From: Phalacrocorax aristotelis
Taxonomy: Eukaryota > Chordata > Aves > Suliformes > Phalacrocoracidae
Assembly: GCF_949628215.1 (NCBI RefSeq)
Contig: NC_134279.1
Span: 7,670,041-7,734,040 of the forward strand
DNA: 64,000 bases
Reading direction: 5' to 3'
Part shown: positions 9,931-20,200 of the stretch, piece by piece
How the letters are laid out: every line of letters starts with the position of its first letter
How positions within the stretch are numbered: the stretch's first letter is position 1
The notes under the pieces: model-generated
What the model was told of the DNA's origin: nothing
What the model saw: only the letters and a program-made list of their open reading frames with translations
Databases searched by the model: none
Translations under genes and position numbers: made by a program

Positions 9931-11446
9931 GCTTTCTTTTTTTTATTTTCCTCTTCACGTGGCGATCCTAAAGCCCACGCAGGTGACATTAAATGTAAAA
10001 CAAAATCTTCGACCGCTGGGTGAGCACAAAGACTTTGTGTCCTGGCAGAAGCTGCCGCTTACCCTTTATTAGCGGTCGGAGTGATAAAGATGCTGGCTAC
10101 CTGCTGGAAGAAACCTCTCCTGCTCCTGGCCGCCCCTGTGCTTCCACGCCACTGTGCCCTTTTCTCTCCTGAGTGGAGAACCGCTCCTCCGTGCCAGCTG
10201 TGGTCTGGGTAGGCAAGTCAGCCTCTTTCTCGTGATAACTGCATGAGTGTTTAGAAATGCTTGGTAGCACTCACCTTTCTCCTCTTCCAGGTAAACACAT
10301 ATGACAGTGAAAAGGGACTTTTCCCCCAGCTGTCAGTAAAGTAGTTTAGTTTCTCGGTTCTCCGCGTAAATGTGGCATTGAGATACCCCTGTAAATTTTG
10401 GTACAGGTACAGAACTGTCACTGCAGTTTTCTCAACCAGCATCGCGGTCTTCACGTCGGTAGCTGGGCAGGATGAAAAGGAATGAAGATGTGTAACACTT
10501 ACGTCATCTTCTAGTCTATCTTGTATTTATTTGAGAAGCTTTTAATCTGTTTGTCTTGTGAAAATTGATCTGTTCTTTGATTGTGTTTTGAGGGGGGGTT
10601 TCTGTTGGTTTCTTTTTTTGTCATCTGCTCATAAGATTCTTATGAATCCTGAGGTACTTCTTACCTGACAGCTAGTTCATCTTAGCCTTCTCTATGCCTT
10701 TTTCTTTCACACCCTGTACGGTGGGCCGAAAATACTTGAAAACGGGCTGTTTGCACCCTTGCTTTAATTTTGTAAGGAGCATATTGGATTTCTATGCTGA
10801 GTTACTTCCTTACAGAAGATGCCGTGGCCACTTGGCTGCGCTTAGTTCGAGCCTCTCTAATGCACATACATGACTTCAAAAAGGAGATGTTCCAAATGTA
10901 CTAGCAGGCAAATCTGTTGAGCTTTGTGATGCTGCACGTTCAGGCAGAAGGGTGGCGAGGATCGCGCGTGTTCCTTGTTGCGCCGTACAGAACATGAACC
11001 CGGTAGTGTTCTTGCCAGCTTGCAGCTTAGTTTTGGAGGTTCTCAGAGTTGCTATCGCTAGTTAGACCTTGAGTTCAGTAGCAACTGGGAAGCACTTTTC
11101 CGTGGCTTGCCAAGTCAGCATGCAGGTTAATGCTGGGATTTGTAAATTAATTTTTTTTCTTTTTAAATGGCACGGGGTCTCCTTTGCATTCCTCATCTAT
11201 GATGCCATACCCAGACTCTCCCCGTTACTGGACTTCGGCCAGATCCTCAGCGTTGTGGTAATCCCCTGCTGAAAGAGATCAGCACCAGGTGGCTGGGGCA
11301 ACTTGCCGTTCACCATATCGCTTCTGTTTCCAAAAAGTATCCCGCTCCTTATTCCCCTTTTGCCCTTGATCTTGTATATGTGTATATACACGTAGACACA
11401 CAATATTTATACCTTCTGTTTCCTTCTCGTTATTTTAGGATTTCAG

Positions 11447-11533
11447 ATGCATGCCAGGTTCCCACTGAATGCCAGAAGTAGAGCTCACTACAGATGGAGC
11501 CCCAAAGTCAACATGGCAGTGGTGGTTCGCTAG
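11447..11533 (+). CDS. Upstream ORF overlapping the SPRY1 start (3' part of a spliced uORF)
   Basis: In exon 2 an ATG at 11447 opens a 28-codon frame that ends with TAG at 11531-11533. That stop is 37 bases past the first base of the SPRY1 start codon and in a different frame. If exon 1 (ending at 7428) is joined at 11439, the ATG at 7392 reads in phase through the junction into the same frame, giving 43 codons. Start contexts are weak: C at -3 for both, T or C at +4. Leaky scanning to SPRY1 would therefore be expected. A second, 5-codon uORF (ATG at 11451, TGA at 11466-11468) is nested inside. Peptide function is unknown; the likely role is translational damping of SPRY1. Conservation was not tested. 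Confidence 0.45.
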   Translation: MHARFPLNARSRAHYRWSPKVNMAVVVR

Positions 11534-12456
11534 TGGCGATTCAGCAGCCCTCCTTGGACAGCCGGCAACGGTTGGACTATGAGAGAGAGAGCCAGCCAAC
11601 AACCATCTTGTCGCTGGACCAGATCAAGGCGATCAGGGGCAGCAACGAATACACCGAAGGTCCATCTGTGGTGAAAAAATCGGGGCCGCGGACAGCGCCG
11701 AGGCAAGAGAAGCATGAAAGGACTCACGAAATTATACCGATTAATGTGAATAACAATTACGAACACAGACTCAGCCACGTGGGGCACGTGGCACATCAGC
11801 ATAATGCGAGGGCTCCCGTCTTGAGCAGATCGACCAGCACGGGGAGCGCGGCCAGCTCTGGCAGCAACAGCAGTGCTTCCTCGGAGCAAGGGCTGCTGGG
11901 GCGGTCGCCTCCGTCCAGGCTGGGCTCGGGCCACAGATCTGATCGGACAATCCGGACGCAGCCCAAGCAGTCGTCTCTGATTGTAGATGACCTGAAGGGT
12001 CCTTTGAAAGAGGACTTGACGCAGCACAAGTTTATCTGCGAACAGTGTGGGAAGTGCAAGTGCGGTGAGTGCACGGCCCCGCGGGCCCTCCCTTCTTGCT
12101 TGGCCTGCAACCGGCAGTGCTTGTGCTCTGCGGAGAGCATGGTGGAGTACAGCACCTGCATGTGTTTGGTCAAAGGGATCTTCTACCACTGTTCTAACGA
12201 CGATGAAGGGGACTCTTACGCGGATAATCCCTGCTCTTGTTCCCAGTCACACTGCTGTTCTAGGTACCTGTGCATGGGAGCCATGTCCTTGTTTCTGCCT
12301 TGCTTGCTCTGCTACCCTCCTGCAAAAGGATGCCTGAAGCTCTGCCGAGGGTGTTACGACCGCATCAATCGTCCAGGTTGCCGATGCAAGAACTCCAACA
12401 CGGTCTATTGTAAACTGGAGAGCTGCCCCTCCCGGGGTCAGGGCAAGCCCTCATGA
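11494..12456 (+). CDS. SPRY1: Sprouty homolog 1, receptor tyrosine kinase signalling antagonist
   Basis: The 320-residue protein (mammalian SPRY1 is about 319) is inducible negative-feedback control for FGF and other receptor tyrosine kinase signalling to Ras-ERK. It acts at the inner plasma membrane. The N-terminus begins [11 protein letters not shown] and contains the conserved NEYTEG motif with Tyr53, whose phosphorylated form binds Cbl and adaptor SH2 domains. A Ser/Thr-rich stretch covers about residues 111-130. The Cys-rich Sprouty domain starts at about Cys182 ([12 protein letters not shown]) and runs to about Cys311, with more than 20 cysteines; it mediates membrane targeting and oligomerisation. 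The C-terminus is [10 protein letters not shown]. The ATG has G at +4 but C at -3, and it is the only start that gives the family N-terminus. Residue 220 is Ser (AGC at 12151) where the SPRY1, SPRY2 and SPRY4 sequences I recall have Gly. No frameshift or truncation is seen. The paralog assignment to SPRY1 rather than SPRY2/3/4 rests on the N-terminal half and the C-terminus. Confidence 0.98.
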   Translation: MEPQSQHGSGGSLVAIQQPSLDSRQRLDYERESQPTTILSLDQIKAIRGSNEYTEGPSVVKKSGPRTAPRQEKHERTHEIIPINVNNNYEHRLSHVGHVAHQHNARAPVLSRSTSTGSAASSGSNSSASSEQGLLGRSPPSRLGSGHRSDRTIRTQPKQSSLIVDDLKGPLKEDLTQHKFICEQCGKCKCGECTAPRALPSCLACNRQCLCSAESMVEYSTCMCLVKGIFYHCSNDDEGDSYADNPCSCSQSHCCSRYLCMGAMSLFLPCLLCYPPAKGCLKLCRGCYDRINRPGCRCKNSNTVYCKLESCPSRGQGKPS

Positions 12457-12991
12457 TTTTTGGAGGGAGGTTTACTTCCTCCAACTTCAGTTTTTCAGGT
12501 TGTAGCTGATTTTTTTTTCTTCCTTTGTTTGTTTTTTTTTTTTTTTCTCCCCCCTTCCCCCATTTTGGGGGGGGACAGAACTGTTCTCTTGCTTTCCTTT
12601 CTCTCTCCCCAACTTCAAACACGCAAGTTCTTCCCTTCTTACATCTTTGCTCTCCTCTTCCTCCTGACTTGGCTGAGTGTGGAGCGTTTTACATAGTCAT
12701 TGCTGCTCTTTGGTAAGTGTGGACCTGGGATCTGCATCTGCCGCTCACTTTGGCAGGGTCTTTTGAGTTTGTAACTGAACCACTCCTGAAAGAGACAGTG
12801 AAGGCTCACTGGGCTCTGGAAGCTTCTTGCTCTGTGAATATCTTCCCAAAGATGACTTTCATTCTCAGCAATTCCTTTTTTTCCCACCCCCCACCCCTTA
12901 ACCCCCTGGCTACCAAGGAAGAATGACTTTCATGAGTGAGCTGGATTGTGAAATCACTTTTTGTGTGTGTTCTTTCTGGAGAGGGATGTAA

Positions 12992-12997
12992 AATAAA
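12992..12997 (+). promoter_or_regulatory. SPRY1: Proximal poly(A) signal AATAAA
   Basis: Canonical hexamer about 0.5 kb after the stop codon. A TG/T-rich stretch (CTGGTTTGGTTTTTT) follows from about 13040 and could act as the downstream element. Use of this site would remove most of the AU-rich 3' UTR. Confidence 0.5.
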
Positions 12998-14097
12998 GGC
13001 TTTACCAAATGAAAGGCCTGACTCTTCTATAAGCAGCCTGCTGGTTTGGTTTTTTTCCTTCCCTTTTTCCCCTCCCCACCCCCCCTCTTTTTGTCTTAAC
13101 TTTTGGAACGTTCTCAGTCCTGAGAATTACCCTGCCTCCTTTTTTCTTTTCTTTTTTTTTCTTTTACTTTTTCCATGTAATTTCATTTTTTGCTACACTC
13201 TGTAGATCTTCACATTGGAGACATTATGGCTGCAACATACTCATTTGTTTCTTTTGCTGTCAGATCTTTGAAGGATATTGCTCACTCCACCCTCCTACTC
13301 CTGTGTTTTTTAAAGTCTATCAGAATCAGTTGATATTAAAGTTGGTGGTGTTCATGTATCCAAACAGCCTTCAGGTGTCATTGAGTCACCTAAACGTTCT
13401 TGAATCCTTAAAGTTTCTTGTGATCCTTTGGTTTAGTGAATTTAGCTCTGCTCTGTACTTTATAATTTTATTCTGTCCCTGTTTTATTGCCTTAGCCACA
13501 AATTGTGGTCCTTTTTTGTATATTTTATGTATAAAACACAAAGTTGAATCCCAACTATTTTTAAGACAAAAGTCTGTTAAAACTTTTTTTATTGTAAAGA
13601 ATATTTATTATGTGAATCTCTATTATTTTATGATATTTATTGCAAAAGACTTTGAAAATGTACTCATGTCTGAATATAACAAAATATCAATACTTAACGA
13701 AATAAGGATGACACGAAGAAAGTACATATGTTAACTATAATGCAGAAAATATATTAATTAATGAAAATGGCTCTTGAGTTTTTTTGTTATGACAGGTTGT
13801 GAGCTACATACACGTACTGCTAGGTTGTTGGGGTCACTCCTCCTTGCGGTCTATCGGGTAGCAAATACCTTCCTATTGATACTTCAGAACCACTAGTCTG
13901 TGCTCTAGTTTAGTTTACCTAATTTTAAGTTTGTTGTCTATATATCAAGTAAGTTTTTGCTACGGGATATTTAACACAATTGAATGTATACGTTGTGCTC
14001 AACAGTGCCAAGAAGTGTAGGCCCTATTTATTTGCCAAGGCACTTGGGAATACAGTTGTGGAGGAGGAAACCATAACTTCAAGGGGTTTGTTTTTTT

Positions 14098-14111
14098 TTG
14101 TTGTTGTTGTT
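14098..14111. repeat. (TTG)n run
   Basis: Short TTG trinucleotide run following a poly-T tract in the distal 3' UTR. Confidence 0.7.
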
Positions 14112-14216
14112 AATTTGGTATACTTTAGGAAACATGTAAACCTATTTTAATTTTTCCTTCTTGGCTGGTTAAATTGTATGTCAGCCGAAGTATTGAGTCT
14201 ACCAAGCTCAAATCTA

Positions 14217-14222
14217 AATAAA
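14217..14222 (+). promoter_or_regulatory. SPRY1: Distal poly(A) signal AATAAA
   Basis: Canonical hexamer about 1.76 kb after the stop codon. It is followed from about 14243 by a GT-rich downstream element (GGTAGTAGTGTGTTGCTG). This is the best candidate for the main 3' end. Confidence 0.55.
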
Positions 14223-14249
14223 AAGCAAGAGGCAGTAGCAAGAGGTAGT

Positions 14250-17200
14250 AGTGTGTTGCTGTAGTTTGCTAGCTTGGAAATTTGGGGTGTGGGAGGGGTG
14301 TGTTTGTGCCTATGCCTACGGCTTGTTTGGTTCTTTTCCCGTACGTTTTCCCAATGTCAACTGAGTCTATCTTCTGTCTTCAAACTAAAGGCTCTTAAGG
14401 GTGACCTAAGTGTCACAGCTACTTGTGGCCATTTAACACATATTCAACAAAAAAGCTTTTCATTAAGAGTGAATGGGGAAACCTCATTCTTCTGTCATGT
14501 GGGTCAAGGCTAACATCACAATTCTTCTCAAGTAAAAAGTTTATTAAATGGATGTGCTTTCACAGGGTATTCAGCGTAAGTGGTTCTAGAGAAACTCCAC
14601 TTTAAGAACACAGTAATAACTTGACAAATGTGTCATATCATGCGTTTTGAAGCCCCGCTGCTTTGAATTGCCATATTCAAGCTGTTCTGACTCCCGGCGT
14701 ATTGATGGTTTGAGTAAGCTCGGCTTCTATAGTTGACTCTGTCAAAGCTGCTCCCGTGTCTTGGAATGGGCTGACTGAAAAGTTGTGTTCTTTATTAAAT
14801 GGCACGGATGACTTTTGTGAGGTATAAAGTGAAATCGTCGTCTGGCTAAATCTAGGAAACGGCTTGCTTTGCAGAATACAGTTGGTAACGCTGCTCTCCC
14901 AGCCTCGGCGTGACGTAACCGATGGGCTGGGAGGCTTGCGAGGCGGCTGCGTATGTATACGAAGCCTGCTTTCCAAGATTCGATCTTCCTAAGATGAAGC
15001 AAAGCCCAGAGAAGAAGGTTTCTGAGGACCAGGTGACTTGCTTTGCACTTTTTTCCTATCACCGATACTTCTTTAACCGTGACAGCTGCAAACTGCCCTT
15101 GGGAGACAATGAAATCCTTGTCAAACGGTCGCCGTTGGTCGGATGTGACCATTTCTAAGGCTGTTCCGACACTCGGAAATGCCGAGCCAACTGCCTTTTC
15201 TTAACTGGATACAAACCAACTCCGTGTTGAGTAAGTTTGCTTGAAGGGTGTTAGTTATTCCTCCTCAAGAAAAACCATATGCTGCTTACCTGTGTCTGTT
15301 TCAGCCAGGTGACTTAGGTGGGGTTGGGTTTGGTTTGGTTCCTAGCAGAAGAGAAGAAAGCCCAAAGGACCCATGTGTAGTCTATCTTTTAATGATTACC
15401 TTCCATCACAAAAAAAAAAAATAATCAACAAAACCTACGCTCTAGTTAGTCACACTAATGCTCCCTTTACTAACTAAACTTTGGGAATAGCTTCAGGTTG
15501 CAGTTCCTTAGGAGGAAAATTTGACTTTGACCTACGCAGCAATGAGAAGATAGCAGTTCCTTGTATGTCTTAAGTAGCATTCTAATTGCCAGGTGTTACC
15601 TAGAGAAGGCAATGTTAAAGTAATGAGAATAACAGGGTTTTTTTTCTTGGGTAGATGCTGTACCGTTTGTATTTAATATACACCCGTATATTTGAGTTCA
15701 CTTTCAGGTCCTCAGGAACGTAGGGTCGCTGCTTTATGTTACGGCAACGACTGTGACTTCTTGCAGGCGGACAGATTTTGTGGTGTAGAACCCTGCAGGA
15801 CCGCATGAGGGCAAATGAATGTCTGTCTAGTGGAAAAAAATTGAGCAAGCTGACAGCTATACCAAGTAAGCCTCCACAGCTTGACGAGACAAAAGATATT
15901 TTAAATACGCCCTAAGTGGTCGGTCATTCTAATCTGTTCTACTTTCTACAGTACAGCAACTGGAATGCCCACCTACAGATAGTGTATTTTGTTGTAAGGT
16001 GGTTTGCTAAAGGCTGATGAGATTTCTGGCAATTAGGAGACTGAAGTGGGGATTTCAATTCTTCAGCCCAAAACTTGCCAGTGGGCTGTTCCGGTCCTTT
16101 TCTACATACCTGTAGAGTGCCAGACTGTTGGAGGTTCAATTACAATGTAGATTGTAAAAACCATTTCTCAACTATTTTCAGATAGCTTTGAGATCTTACT
16201 CTGAAAAATGAAAAGAACTCTGTATAAAATGATCATGTAATTAGGCGATAAGTTCAGCTGACCTACTAACCTAATTGTATAGGTCGGCGATGGATTTGAA
16301 GAGGCCCGCCATCTGGTTATACACGGCAGAGTCCTGAAACGTCTCGCGTAAAGCCAGGGATGACGGGAAAAGGGAACTTCCTCCAGCAAGCTGGAAGGCA
16401 AGCCTTGGTTTGCTTAGTGTCTTGAAACTTCTGGTAAGAGCTGAGTTTTCAAAATAAATGGTAAATAAGTTTCCGCGTTCCCTGCTGGAGGAATACATTG
16501 CTAGGGTGGGAATTTCGAGAGCATTTCTCTGAAGACCGCTTCATTACAGTAATGCTAGTGTGGATGATAGCGTTATCCAAGGGGGGATAATGCTTAACAA
16601 ATGAAAAGCACTTGCTCCTGTTTATGGTTCCATATCATAAAGACAGGTGGGAGAGGATTAGCTCCTCTGTCTGTGATAAAGCAAATCTGTTAAGAGGGAT
16701 TAAAAGGGCTAGATGAAGTGTTTTAATGGACTTATAAGGAGTAATAGATTTTTGTCCTGGAGGAATGTTCAGGACTCACTGATACTTCTGTATTTCTTGT
16801 TCTGCTAAAATTACCTCCAAATTCTAAGGAATCCTGATTAATGGTTGGCTTTCATCCAGCTGGAGCTTTTGTGTCGGTCATGGTGGCGCTTCAGAAAACC
16901 TGGAATAAAATTTCTTTCTACTATCACACAGCTGGATTTACCAGCCTTACACAGTGCGTGGGTTGCACAGGTCTTGTTCCGATTAGCCTTCAGCGGCAGG
17001 CAAGTTGCTTTTAGAGCAGCTCTTAATCACGGGTGCTTCCTCGCTGTGGTTGGTTTTCACCTTTCTTTCACTGATGGGAATGGCTTCTACCCTTGGCATT
17101 AGTTACCTAGCCATATGGGGCCTGTGTTAACAAGCTTTGTACTTGTTGGAAAGATCTATTCAAACAGCTTCTAAGCTGTTCCACTTCCACGTTAGAGCAT

Positions 17201-20200
17201 GGACTTGGGCTGCCACTGGTACACGGGGCTGATGCCCCACTGTCCTGTGGGGGGATAAGGATGGGCTGTGGGTTGGGCAGCAAGCACAGCCTACAGATCA
17301 GCTTTCTGGTGCCGTCTCAGCATTTAAAAATCCTGGCAGAGAGTTATTCAGGCTCTTTTTGCATGTTTGCACTGTGGATACTCTCGCTTGAACTTGATTG
17401 GGAATGCCTTGCCGTGTCTATATACGTGTATGCTGTTAGATAGTGTTTCTTGGCTGGAGTGTTAAATCCAAACTCTGCCTGATAAAGGCTAAAAGAGGAA
17501 TATGGACATACTGGTGACCATATCAGAAGCCAACGCGGTTGGAATGAAGCGTTGTTCCTGGAGTGATAGCTACTGTTCAGGTTATATTTGTGATAAAGGG
17601 ATGCAGTGCTGTTGTTTTTCCCAGTATAATGTTTGCAGCAGTCGCTCCCACTTCCCCTGGCGAAGGTGTCTTGAGGTGAGACACTTCTTCACTTACTTGT
17701 TAATAAATACAAATACAGGACGGATTGCCTTCAGACCACACACGGTCTTATTGCTTAGGTTTAAGTACGTAGGGGTGAAGCCCTAGTCTCACTGAATAAC
17801 TTTTGATTTCAGCCTCAAAAAAGGATGAGAAATTCCCCTGTATCTTTCAATATTCCTGACGCATGCATGTGGCAATATCGTAAAAGGAAGAGGAAATGGT
17901 GTACTTCCAGGGGAACGACGTCGTTGTCCGTGTTACAAAATTAGCCATCTTCAGCTTGAAAATGTAATTGTCGTGAATTGCTTTTCCTTGAAGAAAAGAA
18001 ACATACGTTTGTTTTAGTCCTTAGAGGAAGGTGTGCCTGATAGCCATGCCTCTCTTGCGTTGTCAGCACGCCCTGTTTTGTAAACCTTTGTATACATGTA
18101 CAGTGCTACCAATCTGAAAACAAATATCCTACAGAACACATTGTCGAAAGGCACAAACGTTTGACAGAGGCTCTGCCCCAAAGGGCTGAACCTCATTGTG
18201 TTTGTGCAATAGGGAGCACAATGCGGCTCGCATCCTGCCTGACCCTTCAGGGTCGCTACCGTAGTATGACTGGTTTTGCTACACAGAATATTTCTTCTGA
18301 ATGAAGTTGATGGATTTACACCAGTGATTAAGTTGGTCGTGCGACAGCATGCTTATGCTGGGGCCCAACGCCACCGCAAGCTGTTCTGAACGGACTTGAT
18401 ATTAGTGGTGGGGTTTTCCTTGTTTTCTTTTCTGTTTTTTATTAATTAAGTTGGTTAATAGAGCACGCTGCCTTATGCATGTCTAGCATTCGTAGGTGTT
18501 AGGAAGTTCTTAATTTATATGATAAAGTAACTGAGAAATAGCAGGAATACCCCAAACATATGCTGAAATTACATAACTGATTAACTACTTCATGGGTATT
18601 TTAAATGAAATCTCCCATCTTGTGGTGCATGCTTCAACTTCCAAACCCTCTGACAATTCTTCCCATGCCATGAGGATTCCTCTTCTGCACTTTAAGCAGA
18701 GGAAATGTTGAAGTTACCTGTCCTGGTCAAGGTCCTCTCCAAAGCATCATTTCTTGTGTGGTGTTCGGTTGGATGCTTTTGGATCTGTGCACTTATGAGT
18801 AGGACACTTCAAAATGGAAATGAATAAGAGACTGGCCTGGAAGAACGGGGGAAGTGCTGGGGCTCTTCTCTAACCTGGATATTGGGAGATTGCACGGTAC
18901 TTTCTGTTTAATATCAAGGTCTCCGAGCTGCCCCTGCTAAAAATCAATTGCCAGCAACATTTATTTCGTATCAAAATCAAGCGTCATTTATCTGACCCCT
19001 TCTTTTTAGGGATTAATTGTACACTTGTTCAATTTTCTACATAGCATGCAAGGTTCTTCTGGATGAAACATGCTACGGCTACGTGAGCCACCTGTGGTAC
19101 TACTGAGGCACTCGCCGATGTAACACGTTTCTAAATATTCTGTATCTCTTCTGAATCACAGTGAGGATGAGCCTGGTTAGTCAGGGTGGGAAATACAATA
19201 TTGTTGGATCTCATGATTTTGTTTTGGTCCAAAGTTCAGATCTAGGTATGAACTCTACCAAAGTTTGGCAGTACGTGGTGTCTGCTCTTGAGTTTACTCA
19301 TCTGCAGGAGTATGTGAGGAAATACTGTTATAGTTGAAAATGCATCAATTCTGCTACATTAGACAGTCAAAGGGTCTCTTTGGGAGCAAGTGGTGGACAT
19401 ATAAGAAGCCCCTCTGGAGTCTCCATAGAGATTTTTGTATGGGCTTTCAAACCTTGAGCTTTATAGCATGTGCGCTGGTTCCCCCCCTTTCGATCTCTTG
19501 CTGCGTACTGGAGCAGGAGCACTTGCCATGGTAGTTCCGGAGTCATCCGTCGCTGCTGCCAGGTGCAGATAACGTCCCCTGTAAGTGTTAGTCTGATTTG
19601 CGGTCCTGCTGGCCTCTAACACACTGTGTTTGGGATAACTTTACCTGTTCAGGTGGCAAAAATTACAATACCTCCCTACCAGGTAGCTCAAAGCATTTTG
19701 CACTTGGGCTTCAATTCTTCTAACTCAGCTATGCCTGATAAAAGAGCTCTGAGGAAAATCTTTCCTCTTTGCTGCTGGGAAAACTGAGGCCGGAGGGCTG
19801 CGTGGAGCCACACCGTGAGGCTCTAGCGCGACCAGACCAGCAGTGTGGTGCTTTACTTACTACGTCATTCTTCTGTACAGAGAGGTGAATGAATGGGAAA
19901 ACCACTTTGTGCCTGAACCTATAGCACTTTCTGGAGAATATTTATAAGTTGTATGCTGTAGCAGGCCATAGATTGTCCGTGCATGCAGGCACTGATGGTT
20001 TAGAAGCAATGTTAATACTCTTATGGGGAAAAAAAATATATAATCCTAACACAGTGCCCAATTTTAGATGTTCTCCAAACAGCACACTGATCGGTATGAT
20101 TCATCTGTAATGAAGAGTTCCACATTTATTAGTTTGTTTGGGTTTGTTGTTTTGTTTTTTTTTTTTGGGGGGGGGGAGGGAGTTTAATAATATTTGAAAA

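Larger units (their letters stand above)
7429..11438 (+). other. SPRY1: SPRY1 intron 1 (predicted)
   Basis: The intron runs from GTAAGC at 7429 to a pyrimidine-rich tract ending TATTTTAG at 11431-11438. Its first 2.3 kb belong to the CpG island and may hold an alternative first exon ending at 8683. The remainder (about 9690-11430) is AT-rich, with a (TTTTTG)n-like run at about 9896-9930, and I see no other gene in it. Small open frames in this region are artefacts of GC-rich sequence. Confidence 0.65.
11439..14245 (+). other. SPRY1: SPRY1 exon 2 (coding and 3' UTR exon, predicted)
   Basis: The exon starts after the acceptor TTCTCGTTATTTTAG at 11438. It carries 55 bases of 5' UTR, the complete coding sequence at 11494-12456 and the 3' UTR. 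The 3' end is placed about 20 bases after the AATAAA at 14217-14222. The proximal AATAAA at 12992-12997 would give a shorter form. A single coding exon is the rule in Sprouty genes. Confidence 0.65.
12457..14245 (+). other. SPRY1: SPRY1 3' UTR
   Basis: The sequence after the TGA is T-rich, then strongly AT-rich, with several ATTTA-type AU-rich words at about 13590-13640. Such composition is typical of short-lived, inducible mRNAs such as Sprouty transcripts. A 143-codon open frame at 13303-13734 is an accident of AT-rich sequence and resembles no protein. The nearest miR-21 seed match I find is the six-base ATAAGC at 13029-13034. The tandem GCAAGAGG(C/T)AGTA repeat at 14225-14250 lies just after the distal poly(A) signal. 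Confidence 0.6.

Noticed and set aside
11530..12189. 219-codon minus-strand frame opposite SPRY1
   Set aside because: Shadow of the conserved SPRY1 coding strand.
13303..13734. 143-codon open frame downstream of SPRY1
   Set aside because: It lies in the AT-rich 3' UTR, is composed of residues favoured by AT-rich codons, resembles no family and is explained by UTR sequence.
17502..17786. 94-codon frame with many cysteines (about 17560-17660)
   Set aside because: Considered as a cysteine-rich secreted exon, but there is no signal sequence, spacing does not match a known fold, and there is no splice context.
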